This document shows positions 9,869-20,904 of a stretch of DNA of 64,000 nt, piece after piece (the first letter of the stretch is position 1; each line of letters starts with the position of its first letter). Under the pieces are notes generated by a model, which saw only the letters and a program-made list of their open reading frames with translations, was not told the DNA's origin and searched no databases. Origin of the DNA: Macrostomum hystrix (Eukaryota; Platyhelminthes; Macrostomidae); contig CATNEN010000039.1 of assembly GCA_950097015.1 (NCBI GenBank), positions 10,572,001 to 10,636,000 of the forward strand, given 5' to 3'. The position numbers and the translations under genes were made by a program.

Positions 9869-9957
9869 AGTCAAAAGCATGACGGATTTATTTAGTGTCC
9901 AGTAGATTACGTTACATTGTTCGTTCAAGTCTCTATTTACATTACGTGTCATATGAA
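9869..9957 (-). repeat. 89-bp inverted repeat, right arm
   Basis: Starts 16 bp after the CtIP-like stop codon and is the inverted copy of 8872-8960. No target duplication is evident outside the arms. Confidence 0.95.
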
Positions 9958-10181
9958 GCTTGGGAAGTAAAAATTGAAGTTCGGCTCACAACTGGCAAGA
10001 CTGGAACACAGAGACTTCATTTCTGTTATTTTCGCATTCACTCATGTTACTCCATAGACTCTATTAGACTTGATGGTTACATTAGGTTAACCTTCGGTGG
10101 TTAGTTAACAAGGTTACCTCCGGTTACCATGAAAATTATTATATACATCAACCGTCATCATCATCAGTTGCAGCTACTACA

Positions 10182-12062
10182 ATGACCAAGCCTACGACGT
10201 CCAATCGAGCAGCATCGAAGCAAAAGGGCGGGCTTCAGCGAGGAAAAGTAGGGAAGGCCAAGAAGCAAAAGGAGAACACTCCGCCCGAACCAACGGGCGT
10301 GCCTGCTTCAAGCGACACGCCTCCTCCCACCGCGCCACGTGACGCAGCTGACGCGCTGGAAGAATCGGTCACAGACCAGAATGGCCAGACCAGCAGCACA
10401 GAGGACATGGTGCCTTATAAGTCGGAGAGCGTGGCGCGTTACTTTCTGTTCAAATACAGCTGTTACCATGACCGCACGGAAGTAGTGTCTACCGACGGTG
10501 AGAGCAGTGCTCCCGTCATTGTCGCGCGCAGTCGGGACTCACCGATCCCTGTTGCCGTAGGGAGCCGTGTGCTAATAGTCACAGCTAAAAAAAACCGCGC
10601 CTCGGCGAAACGCTGGTCCGGAGACCTGCTTCGCGGCCCGTTTTCTAAGAAAAGTGAGGCCACGGGTGCCGCCCTGCTAACCAACGTGCACGCCCCGCCG
10701 CTAGAGCTGCCTCGTGCCTGCGCCTCCTGTCGGGGGTTACTTGTGGAACTCCAGAGAGAGAAAAGTCTCACCGACACACTGCGTGAGTAGATGCTAGTAG
10801 ATGCTAGCTTTTCCTGCTGAAAAATGGTGCATCATATTACAATAGTGTAATGATGAGACTTATTGCGTGTACCCTTTTGCTACAGATTGTGAGTTAATTA
10901 TGTCTCTTTGTGACATCCAACAGGTTCTGAAGTTCGACTGCTTCGTACAAGCGAAAACCAGTTGCGCGAGCAGGTTCGACATCTGACGCACGGGAGCTCT
11001 GTTCAGTCTAAGGTTGAGAGTCGACTTCTCCTGCAGCTAGAGCAGGAGCAGGGCAGGAGCCTAAATATGCAGCGCAATGCGGAGAAGGCGAACGAGTGCC
11101 TCGTCCGCGCCTCGCATTACCTGCTGGCTTTTAATTCGGCATCGACATCTGCCAGCGCTCTGGCCGGACTCGTGCATCCGGCGGCGCCACCGGGGGCGGC
11201 GGCGGCTGCTGTGGCTGCAACGGTGTCTAGCGGCGATCCGGACGCGGAATCCGATCCGGGGGATGAGTCGGAGAGTTACCGCATTACGGACTTCTTAGCG
11301 GATAGTCACCTGTCTGTGTCGCAGACACGCGCTTTGAGCGACGCATGCGACAAGGCTGCATCTCAAGCAGGACCTTCTACGGAAGCTGTCGCTCGGGTAT
11401 CGCTTTCCGACCAGCAGCCCTTTTTGAAGATTTCCGCCCAGCGCCGCTCCGAGCTGGATCATCGCAACAATGAGCTGCGCAAATTGATGGCGCCCCCAGA
11501 AGATACCGACATCGAAGAGGCCACACTAGCATCCCGTCGCAGGGCCGCAAGACTGTCTACACTGCGCGCTCTTTTTAGGGCCATTTTTACGGACGCGGAA
11601 TTGGCGCACTCCAGCATTTCGGGTCGCCAAGCCTCTGGCTACGCCACGTCTGCTGTAAATCCTGCCAAACTGCAGGCGGCAAAACTGTGGCTGCAGAACG
11701 CTGACATCTCTTTTAGCACGGACGATCTGCGCCGCGCCTTCACTCGCTGCGGCGAGGCGGTTCGCCGACGCATGGGCCTGCCAAAGCGCATTCGGCCAAA
11801 GAAGAACCCAACAGATCGCCAGCGTCAAAAGAAGGCGGCTCGAGTCTCGCAGCAGACTGTAGTGCGCATCATCGGAGTCGGCTCGAATGCATCCAACCCT
11901 TCCGACGTCGCCGCGCACGCCGCTGCCATTCCTGCCGTTCCAACGACCAGCAGACCGGTTTCCCAGGGCGCTGAAAATTGTGCTGCTGCTGCAACTAGTG
12001 CTGCTGCAACTAACACCAGTCACCGACGTGCAGGAAATGGAGTCGGGAGATCTCGAAGATGA
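10182..12062 (+). CDS. Coiled-coil and BEN-domain protein of the transposon, two exons
   Basis: Exon 1 is 10182-10782 and exon 2 is 10924-12062. The intron has a gtgagt donor and a ccaacag acceptor; phases match and the spliced product is 579 residues. The N-terminus is basic (KPTTSNRAASKQKGG). Around the splice junction, about residues 185-255, the sequence is a heptad-like Leu/Glu/Arg/Gln stretch (LLVELQREKSLTDTL; QLREQVRHL), a probable coiled coil. Around residues 405-485 a stretch beginning TLRALFRAIFTDAELAHSSI, with SGRQ, then an NPAKLQAAKLWL helix and a final FTRCGEAVRRRM helix, has the BEN-domain pattern. BEN domains bind DNA or chromatin and mediate protein contacts. A basic, then Ala/Thr-rich tail ends the protein. 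It could be the element's second DNA-binding protein, the position held by TnpA-like proteins in plant CACTA elements; that role is inferred. The domain call is by eye. Confidence 0.72.
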
Positions 12063-12624
12063 TTTGCTGCTGCGTGTTTTGCAGCAGAGAGACTGATTTA
12101 ATGATTTACATGAATTCATGTCCCTCGATCGCATTCTTTTCACTGGACCGCCTACGTATACTAGTGTATACGGAGATTGCGGCACCAGAGTAGAGTACAC
12201 CAGATCCGGGTATAATTAGAAGTTGTTTAGTGGACCACGTGTACAGTGCAGATATTGCACAACCAGAGTAGAGTACACCAGATCCGAGTATAATTAGAAG
12301 TTGTTGAGTGCACCACGTGTACAGTGCAGATATTGCACAACCAGAGTAGAGTACACCAGATCCGGGTATAATTAGAAGTTGTTGATCGTGCACCAACTGG
12401 TGTAAGTGTCATTGCTGTAAGTGTGCATTAAAAGTATATACTTTTAGGCGTATATAGACGTAAGAATTAATAACATCTTTTATGAAAAGTGTTCCTAGCA
12501 CGTACTGGACATAATCATTTATTGTCAGTCTTGTCAGACTTAAATTCTTTCGCTGCAGCACTTGTTAGTTTATGCTAAACGATTGATGCATCTGCATACG
12601 CTTGGGTTGTTCGAATAAGTGGGC
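12063..12624. other. Transposon 3' non-coding region
   Basis: No gene. It holds a 78-bp tandem repeat (separate entry) and, further right, AT-rich sequence up to the subterminal motif region. Confidence 0.5.
12175..12386 (+). repeat. 78-bp tandem repeat, about 2.7 copies
   Basis: Units with accagagtagagtacaccag start at 12184, 12262 and 12340. Each contains cacgtgtacagtgcagatat. Confidence 0.92.
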
Positions 12625-12951
12625 GCTGGAACTCACAGCATGCAGTGGTCCAGATTTCGGTCCGCTTTGTGGTCGCAGGGTGCGTGCGTCTCATTCGTCC
12701 GGATTTCGGTCCGCTTAGTGGTCCAGAATTGTGTGCGTCTCATTCGTCCGCATGTTGGTCCGGTCTCTAGTCCGCAAGAATGCGGATCAACATCCGGAGA
12801 AGAAAACGGACGAATTGCAAAAAGCAAAGCGGATCAAGGGGTCAAAATCTGCACTTTTCGTCCGCTTTGTAAACTTTTCATCCGCTTTTCAGATAGGAAA
12901 AAATACATTGCGAGGCGGACGAAAATCCGGATATGAAATCGGGCAAAACGG
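12625..12951 (-). repeat. Right subterminal repeat region
   Basis: Repeated gtccgctt, cattcgtccg, catccgctttt and gcggac motifs, matching the left subterminal region in kind but not base for base. Confidence 0.75.
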
Positions 12952-12972
12952 CGGACTAAAAAGCCAAGCGGG
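12952..12972 (-). repeat. Right terminal inverted repeat
   Basis: 21 bp, the perfect inverted partner of 4931-4951, followed by the TA duplication at 12973. Confidence 0.93.
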
Positions 12973-13190
12973 TATTCTCTCCCCTTCTCTTCTATTCTCT
13001 TCCCTTCTCTTCTATTCTCTTCCCTTCTCTTCTATTCTCTCCGCTTCTCTTCTATTCTCTTGCCTTCTCTTCTATTCTCTCCGCTTCTCTTTTATTCTCT
13101 CCCCTTCTCTTCTATTCTCTTCTATTCTCTTCCCTTCTCTTCTATTCTCTCCCCTTCTCTTCTATTCTTTCCCCTTGTCTTCTATACGTA
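12973..13190. repeat. 20-bp satellite, right of the transposon
   Basis: Continuation of the ttctcttctattctctcccc array from 4503-4930. Units are in register with the left block once the transposon and one TA are removed. Confidence 0.95.
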
Positions 13191-13320
13191 AGAGTTTTTT
13201 GTTTTCTACTCGCAGCTAAAATAAATAGGAATGCAATGATTCAACGGTGTCAGTAGTTAAGGTTGATCGTTACAGCTACAGAATGCAGAAAAAGTAAAGT
13301 TTAAACACACAGCGGCAAAG

Positions 13321-13326
13321 TTTATT
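13321..13326 (-). terminator. Polyadenylation signal of NitFhit
   Basis: AATAAA on the minus strand, about 104 nt downstream of the NitFhit stop codon. Confidence 0.6.
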
Positions 13327-13429
13327 CGTGATAAGAAAATTATGACAGAAATGCGATTCGCACCATGATTATACAAAAACGAAAGCGAATAGATTTTGCC
13401 AGATAGTCAGATATACTACTGAATCAAGG

Positions 13430-16400
13430 TTAGTTAGTAGTATAGAAAAGTGCGCGAAATTGTTCGGCCTCTTTGGCCATCTCCTCGGCGTTCCGATCCG
13501 GCCGGGCGGGCGACGCCGATGACTCCAGGGCGGTGTAGACGGCGTCGTTGGGCTGGAAATCGCCGGCCTGACGGGGCAGGACGTGGATGTGCAGATGCGG
13601 CACAGTCTGGCCAGCTAGGCGGCCGTCCTGGATGCTGAAGCTGCACGAGTCAGTGCGGGCTAGCTCCCTGAGCCTGGAGCTCACGAGCTCAGCCAGATTA
13701 ATTAGGTCGGCCCGTTCAACCGGCGAGAGATCGCTCAGCCGGCTAACAGACGTGGCGCGGCGCGGACAGACAAGGACGTGGTGAGGCCGGATGGGGCGCA
13801 GATTAACGGCCGCGTAGGACAGGCGGGTGAGGCAGAACACCTGGCTAGCTGGTAGGTGATGCGGGCCGAACGCGAAATCCGCTGACTCGGGTATGGGAAC
13901 TGGACATAGGGGGAAATGTAAGTCTTTGTAGGCTGTGTTGTATGCTACTTAAAACTGCTGGTTTATAAGTTGCATAATATTTACTGTCTTAGACAAGCAG
14001 TAACCTGTTAGACAGGCTGTAACCTGTTAGACAGGCTGTAACCTGTTAGACAGGCTGTAACCTGTTAGACAGGCTGTAACCTGTTAGACAGACTGTAACC
14101 TGTTAGACAGACTGTAACCTGTTAGACAGACTGTAACCTGTTAGACAGTCATGTTGGCCTACTCACGCAGTGCCAGCTCCCCAGATATGCTGGGATAAAG
14201 GTCGTATCGACGCTGCTCCATCACTGGCATGCCGGATCGCACCTGTTCCAGGTAGGTGAGATTGATACGGCACAGGGCCAGGCCGTCAGATTTGCCATCC
14301 AATTCGGCGCAAACCTTGCCCCATGGATCGATAATGCAGGCGTGGCCGTAGGAGTGACGCCGGGCATTGTGCGAGCCGGCCTGAGCGGCAGCCACCAGCC
14401 AGCACTGAGACTCGATGGCGCGTGCGCGCAGCAGAGAGATCCAATGGGCCAGGCCTGACAATGTTTGTTTCATAGATTGGCTAATCAGTTTAACCTGTGT
14501 GCACTGCATAGAAAATAACTGACATTATTTTTTCTTCTGTTGGATCGTATTGCTTTAGGGACACATTTCTCTCACCTGTAAATCCCATCTCTCTTACATG
14601 CAAATCCCATTACTCTCACCTCTGAACCTCATCTCTCTCACCTGTGAATCCCATCTCTCTCACCTGTGAATCCCATCTCTCTCACCTGTGAATCCCATCT
14701 CTCTCACCTGTGAACCCATCTCTCTCACCTGTGAACCCATCTCTCTCACCTGTGAACCCATCTCTCTCACCTGTGAATCCCATCTCTCTCACCTGTGAAT
14801 CCCATCTCTCTCACCTGTGAATCCCATCTCTCTCACTGTACCTGAGGACCCATCTCTCTCACTGTACCTGAGGACCCGTCTCTCTGACCATAGTCCTGCA
14901 TAATCACACAGAAAAGCAAGACACTCTCAATGCAACAGGACCCACCTGTCGGTACGGTGAAGGCGCTCGGATACGTAAGAATCTGGGCGCCACGTTCTCT
15001 AAGGCCAATCGCCACCTCGGCGAAGCGCATGTCGTAGCAGACGGCCAGGCCGACCCGGCCGGCTGGTGTGCCAACCACCGGTCCAAGGCTGGCGCCGGGT
15101 TTGGTGAAGCGCGACTCCATGAAGCTGCGGCCGCTGACCCCGGCGGCTGCGTCGTCTGGCACCCGGACGTCGAACATGTGAGCTTTGTCGTAGCGGCCGG
15201 CAATGCCACCAGCCGGATCAATTAGTAGGTGGCTGTTGCTAATGCGCTCGGGCAGCTGCGGATAGTAGGCAATGTTTGGGAGAGATGATAGTCAAGGAAG
15301 GAAAGTAGAGAAGCAGTTAAGTAGATTAGGTAGCTAAAGTAGTCAGGTAGAGTGGCTAGTCAAAGTAGTCAGGTAGTGGGTAGTCAAAGTAGTCAGGTAG
15401 AGTGGGTAGTCAAAGTAGTCAGGCAGAGTGGGTAGTCAAAGTAGTCAGGTAGAGTGGGTAGTCAAAGCAGTCAGGCAGAGTGGGTAGTCAAAGTAGTCAG
15501 GTAGAGTGGGTAGTCAAAGTAGTCAGGTAGAGTGGGTAGTCAAAGTAGTCAGGCAGAGTGGGTAGTCAAAGTAGTCAGGCAGAGTGGGTAGTCAAAATAG
15601 TCAGGTAGAGTGGGTAGTCAAAATAGTCAGGTAGAGTGGGTAGTCAAAATAGTCAGGTAGAGTGGGTAGTCAAAGTAGTCAGGTAGAGTGGGTAGTCAAG
15701 GTAGACAGGTAGAGTGGGCAGTCAAAATAGTCAGGTAGAGTGGGTAGTCAAAATAGTCAGGTAGAGTGGGTAGTCAAAATAGTCAGGTAGAGTGGGTAGT
15801 CAAAGTAGTCAGGTAGAGTGGGTAGTCAAAGTAGTCAGGCAGAGTGGGTAGTCAAAATAGTCAGGTAGAGTGGCTAGTCAAAGTAGTCAGGTAGTGGGTA
15901 GTCAAAGTAGTCAGGTAGAGTGGGTAGTCAAAGTAGTCAGGCAGAGTGGGTAGTCAAAGTAGTCAGGTAGAGTGGGTAGTCAAAGCAGTCAGGCAGAGTG
16001 GGTAGTCAAAGTAGTCAGGTAGAGTGGGTAGTCAAAGTAGTCAGGTAGAGTGGGTAGTCAAAGTAGTCAGGCAGAGTGGGTAGTCAAAGTAGTCAGGCAG
16101 AGTGGGTAGTCAAAATAGTCAGGTAGAGTGGGTAGTCAAAATAGTCAGGTAGAGTGGGTAGTCAAAATAGTCAGGTAGAGTGGGTAGTCAAAGTAGTCAG
16201 GTAGAGTGGGTAGTCAAGGTAGACAGGTAGAGTGGGCAGTCAAAATAGTCAGGTAGAGTGGGTAGTCAAAATAGTCAGGTAGAGTGGGTAGTCAAAATAG
16301 TCAGGTAGAGTGGGTAGTCAAAGTAGTCAGGTAGAGTGGGTAGTCAAAGTAGTCAGGCAGAGTGGGTAGTCAAAATAGTCAGGTAGAGTGGGTAGTCAAA

Positions 16401-17551
16401 ATAGTCAGGTAGAGTGGGTAGTCAAAATAGTCAGGTAGAGTGGGTAGTCAAAATAGTCAGGTAGAGTGGGTAGTCAAAGTAGTCAGGTAGAGTGGGTAGT
16501 CAAAGTAGTCAGGCAGAGTGGGTAGTCAAAATAGTCAGGTAGAGTGGGTAGTCAAAATAGTCAGGTAGAGTCGGTAGTCAAAATAGTCAGGTAGAGTGGG
16601 TAGTCAAAATAGTCAGGTAGAGTGGGTAGTCAAAATAGTCAGGTAGAGTGGGTAGTCAAAATAGTCAGGTAGAGTGGGTAGTCAAAATAGTCAGGTAGAG
16701 TGGGTAGTCAAAGTAGTCAGGTAGAGTGGGTAGTCAAAGTAGTCAGGCAGAGTGGGTAGTCAAAATAGTCAGGTAGAGTGGGTAGTCAAAATAGTCAGGT
16801 AGAGTCGGTAGTCAAAATAGTCAGGTAGAGTGGGTAGTCAAAATAGTCAGGTAGAGTGGGTAGTCAAAATAGTCAGGTAGAGTGGGTAGTCAAAGTAGTC
16901 AGGTAGAGTGGGTAGTCAAAATAGTCAGGTAGAGTGGGTAGTCAAAGTAGTCAGGCAGAGTGGGTAGTCAAAATAGTCAGGTAGAGTGGGTAGTCAAAAT
17001 AGTCAGGTAGAGTGGGTAGTCTAAATAGTCAGGTAGAGTGGGTAGTCAAAGTAGTCAGGTAGAGTGGGTAGTCAAGCTAGACAGGGCAGCGCGGCAGTTC
17101 TCACCCTCTCGTTAGCGTCATCCCGCAGATGCAGGCTGCCTATGGAAAGCCACAGTCCGGTCTCCTTAGCCAGAGCCCGATAATCTGAGCACACCTGGCC
17201 ATCGATGGTCTCAGCTAATCGCAGCGTGTCGGCTAGGCTGTCGCCAATGTAATCAGCGCACTCTGGCAGAAAGGCAATGCTGGCGCCGGCAGCGGCGGCT
17301 GACAAAATGTGCGCTCGAGCTTGGGCAAAATTTCTAGCCTTGTCCGCTGTGCAGTGCAGCTGGATAACTGCGGCCAAGTCGCTTCCGCCGCCGCTGCCAC
17401 CCGTTTCTATTGCTGAGGCCGATGTTGTTGACATTGGCAACAAACAGAGTCTGCTGCAGGCGGCTAGTGACGGAAGATTTAGAAGTTTTCTACTTACAAA
17501 GGACAACTGAAAATTTAATTCGATAATTTGGTTACGATTGGTACTACTCAT
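13430..17551 (-). CDS. NitFhit: NitFhit: nitrilase-like domain fused to FHIT Ap3A hydrolase
   Basis: Four exons on the minus strand: 17551-17105, 15255-14946, 14454-14167 and 13899-13430. All junctions fit splice consensus and phase, giving 504 residues. The first exon has a basic, hydrophobic leader (RKLLNLPSLAACSRLCLL), a likely mitochondrial presequence, with an internal Met after it. The nitrilase part carries the Glu-Lys-Cys triad in recognisable settings: FLPECADYIG, YDKAHMFDV and GLAVCYDMRF. SYGHACIIDPWGKV is also typical. The last exon is the HIT domain with HLHIHVLPRQAGDF, the histidine triad that cleaves diadenosine triphosphate. NIT1-type enzymes deaminate damaged (deaminated) glutathione; FHIT hydrolyses Ap3A. 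The fusion is a classic invertebrate arrangement. Every intron carries its own minisatellite, and intron 1 is 1.85 kb of 26-bp repeats. Confidence 0.95.
13990..14150. repeat. 19-bp repeat in NitFhit intron 3
   Basis: About eight units of taacctgttagacaggctg, with gactg variants at the right end. Confidence 0.93.
14570..14885. repeat. 21-22-bp repeat in NitFhit intron 2
   Basis: Units of ctctcacctgtgaatcccat; some copies lack one base (gaacccat). Unrelated to the repeats of the neighbouring introns. Confidence 0.93.
15290..17090. repeat. 26-bp repeat filling NitFhit intron 1, with higher-order copies
   Basis: About 70 units of gtagtcaaagtagtcaggta plus gagtgg. A rarer marker unit (gtggctagtcaaagtagtca) appears near 15350 and again near 15870, so a block of about 520 bp has been duplicated within the array. 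Confidence 0.95.
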
Positions 17552-17985
17552 AGTAATGCAAAATCAATTGTGTTAGACATGTGAAAACTCTAAGCTACGA
17601 TTCTAATTTAAATCATTTTATTTGCTAGCTATGTTACTGTAAGTAACGTGGTTACTTTTTTTCGCGAATTTTGTCTGAAAATTTTCAGGAAAAAATCAAT
17701 AATTTGAATGTCCACTCCGTTTCTGTAGGCGACTCAGAAACACAGCTTTCGAGTAGTCGCCCTCATGGGAGAGTGGTCAGGATTCGCTGCGCGTACTGTA
17801 GGAGCGGTTAGTGAGGAGGATTATAGCGCACTAAATTGGTATCTCTGGCTGCATCCTCCCGTTATCGCCGCTCCGAAAGGCAACTTTTTTAGCGCAAATA
17901 TCGCCATTGTAATTCTAAGCAACTATACAGAAATATTAAACGACAGATTGTCATTGACAAGAGTTTGACATTATTATACAATGAG
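17552..17985. other. Upstream of NitFhit, no gene seen
   Basis: AT-rich sequence that should hold the NitFhit promoter (minus strand). A 67-codon plus-strand frame at 17765-17968 has no recognisable domain and is not accepted as a gene. Confidence 0.4.
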
Positions 17986-17987
17986 CA

Positions 17988-19833
17988 GACAGACAGGTTG
18001 ATGGACGGACGGACAGACAGACAGACAGGCTAGCGGACAGACAGCCAGACAGGCTAATGGTAAAGCATGTTAAAGCATAATAGTAAATGGTAAAGTTAAA
18101 ACATGACAGGCTAATGCACTGACAGACTGACAAACTAATGGACAGACAGACAGGCTAATGCACTGACAGACAGACAGGCTAATGGACAGACAGACAGGCT
18201 AAAGGACTGACAGACAGACACGCTAATGCACTGACAGACAGACAAACTAATGGACAGACAGACAGGCTAATGCACTGACAGACAGACAGGCTAATGGACT
18301 GACAGACAGGCTAATGGACTGACAGACAGACAGGCTAATGCACTGACAGACAGACAGGCTAATGGACAGACAGACAGGCTAATGGACAGACAGACAGGCT
18401 AATGCACTGACAGACAGACAGGCTAATGGACAGACAGACAGGCTAATGCACTGACAGACAGACAGGCTAATGGACAGACAGACAGGCTAAAGGACTGACA
18501 GACAGACACGCTAATGCACTGACAGACAGACAGGCTAATGGACTGACAGACAGACAGGCTAAAGGACTGACAGACAGACAGGCTAATGGACAGACAGACA
18601 GGCTAATGGACTGACAGACAGACAGGCTAAAGGACTGACAGACAGACAGGCTAATGGACTGACAGACAGACAGGCTAAAGGACTGACAGACAGGCTAAAG
18701 GACTGACAGACAGACAGGCTAAAGGACTGACAGACAGACAGGCTAAAGGACTGACAGACAGGCTAATGGACTGACAGACAGACAGGCTAAAGGACTGACA
18801 GACAGGCTAAAGGACTGACAGACAGACAGGCTAAAGGACTGACAGACAGACACGCTAATGAACTGACAGACAGGCTAATAGACAGACAGGCTAATGGACT
18901 GAGAGACAGGCTAATGGACTGACAGACAGGCTAATGGACTGACAGACAGACAGGCTAATGGACAGACAGACAGGCTAATGGACTGAGAGACAGGCTAATG
19001 GACTGACAGACAGACAGGCTAATGGACAGACAGACAGACTAATGGACTGACAGACAGACAGGCTAATGGACAGACAGACAGGCTAATGGACAGACAGACA
19101 GGCTAATGGACTGACAGACAGACAGGCTAATGGACAGACAGACAGGCTAATGGACAGACAGACAGGCTAATGGACTGACAGACAGACAGGCTAAAGGACT
19201 GACAGACAGACAGGCTAATGGACAGACAGACAGGCTAATGGACTGACAGACAGACAGGCTAAAGGACTGACAGACAGACAGGCTAATGGACTGACAGACA
19301 GACAGGCTAAAGGACTGACAGACAGGCTAAAGGACTGACAGACAGACAGGCTAAAGGACTGACAGACAGACAGGCTAAAGGACTGACAGACAGGCTAATG
19401 GACTGACAGACAGACAGGCTAAAGGACTGACAGACAGGCTAAAGGACTGACAGACAGACAGGCTAAAGGACTGACAGACAGACACGCTAATGAACTGACA
19501 GACAGGCTAATAGACAGACAGGCTAATGGACTGAGAGACAGGCTAATGGACTGACAGACAGGCTAATGGACTGACAGACAGACAGGCTAATGGACAGACA
19601 GACAGGCTAATGGACTGAGAGACAGGCTAATGGACTGACAGACAGACAGGCTAATGGACAGACAGACAGACTAATGGACTGACAGACAGACAGGCTAATG
19701 GACAGACAGACAGGCTAATGGACAGACAGACAGGCTAATGGACTGACAGACAGACAGGCTAATGGACAGACAGACAGGCTAATGGACAGACAGACAGGCT
19801 AATGGACTGACAGACAGACAGGCTAATGGACAG
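17988..19833. repeat. gacagacaggctaatg array with higher-order structure
   Basis: Units of 16-24 bp made of ggacagacagacaggctaat and ggactgacagacaggctaa variants. A longer block containing cacgctaatgaactgacaga occurs near 18850 and again near 19485, a super-period of roughly 630 bp. Confidence 0.95.
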
Positions 19834-20171
19834 TTAAGCTTGCAAGAATTTGGCTAGCCAGAAATGTGAAAACGCCCTAAAATCTTCTAAAAAACCTTCT
19901 CAGCTAACAATAACAGGTAGGTCAATCTAAACAATTATAAAAATAAATGAAAATACAAACAACAAACTGAATATTTTTTAATCCACGGAGCTGAGCAAGC
20001 CTTCGCAGAGCGGCATTCCTGAACGCGTCTTTATAAACTTTAGCGCGCTCAAATCTGATCAGCATTTCAAAACCATTTGTGAATATTTCATCAGCGCTTC
20101 CAACAGTTCAAACACAATCCGCAAAACAATTGATTTTTGATGGTCAAAGACTTAATAAAACAAAACTAAAG
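19834..20171. other. 3' flank of RPL35, no gene seen
   Basis: AT-rich unique sequence after the array. It lies downstream of RPL35 on the minus strand and probably holds its 3' UTR. Confidence 0.4.
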
Positions 20172-20780
20172 TCAAGCCTTGACAGCGAATCGGCGAGTTG
20201 GGAAGGCCCGCAGGCGACGCTGCTGCTTGGCGGTGGTCCGACTGGCTTCAAACGGCGTCAGGGCGCGGCGAAGAGCGCGAGTCTTCTTCTGGCGCAGGTC
20301 GCGCGACAGGTGCTTGCTAGATTTTTTCTGGAAGGCGCGCAGGTGATCCTTCTGGGTCTGGTGAATCACCGTGTAGATGCGGGCGATATTCTTGCGCACC
20401 TGGTGAATCTGGGCCAGCTTGGATGCGGCGCCGCCTGTCACCTGGCGGGGAGAAGCGAGTTACATTGTGAATGGATTGCTAGACTAGTCACATTGTGAAT
20501 GGATTGCTAGACGAGTCACATTGTGAATGGATTGCTAGACTAGTCACATTGTGAATGGATTGCTAGACTAGTCACATTGTGAATGGATTGCTAGACTCGT
20601 CTAAAGACGTAGGTTAGATAGGTAATTTATAAAAATATGTTTCTATAAATTAATACGGCCGCTAGTTACCTTGGCAACGCGAAGTGTAGCCAGCTCCTGC
20701 TTAAGTTCGGAGAGCTGCTTCTCCAAGTCGGCCTTGGTCTTGGTGCGCAGCTTCTTAGCGGATTCCTTCTTGCCAACCAT
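20172..20780 (-). CDS. RPL35: 60S ribosomal protein L35 (uL29)
   Basis: Two exons on the minus strand: 20780-20670 (37 codons) and 20441-20172 (89 codons plus stop). The donor gtaact and the acceptor cccgccag are in phase 0, and the product is 126 residues, close to the usual 123. The N-terminal part is the uL29 two-helix region (ADLEKQLSELKQELATLRVAK), followed by KLAQIHQVRKNIARIYTV, a hallmark of the family. The C-terminal extension is very basic and ends LRAFPTRRFAVKA. It is a component of the large subunit near the peptide exit tunnel. The 228-bp intron carries a 28-bp repeat. Confidence 0.97.
20458..20600. repeat. 28-bp repeat in the RPL35 intron
   Basis: Five units of acattgtgaatggattgcta plus gactagtc, with small variants. 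Confidence 0.93.
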
Positions 20781-20904
20781 TGTTGAAACTGTCTCTTATG
20801 GGATTGCGATCAAAGTTAGATTATTTGCTGATCGGGTTGTCAGCCCAATTGGCTAAAATAGCAGAGGCGAGATGTTCGTTAAAGCGCTTTTTGTTGACCA
20901 AGGG

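Larger units (their letters stand above)
4931..12972 (+). mobile_element. Complete CACTA/EnSpm-like (CMC) DNA transposon, 8,042 bp
   Basis: The ends are perfect 21-bp inverted repeats: 4931-4951 begins cccgcttggctttttagtcc, and 12952-12972 is its exact reverse complement. Both are flanked by TA (4929-4930 and 12973-12974). Removing the element plus one TA joins ...ttctcttcta to ttctctcccc and restores the 20-bp satellite unit exactly, so the borders and the 2-bp duplication are well supported. Inside are three plus-strand genes (Tnp2-type transposase, CtIP-like protein, BEN protein) and long subterminal regions full of tccgga and gtccgc motifs, as in CACTA elements. A 2-bp TA duplication is shorter than the usual 3 bp of plant CACTA and fits animal CMC relatives better. 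The intact frames and perfect ends suggest recent activity. Confidence 0.93.

Noticed and set aside
8872-9957. The CtIP-like cassette as an independent nested transposon
   Set aside because: The inverted arms are clear, but no target duplication flanks them and no transposase is inside, so an independent element is not claimed.
17765-17968. 67-codon plus-strand ORF upstream of NitFhit
   Set aside because: No domain, no splice context, mixed composition; likely chance.
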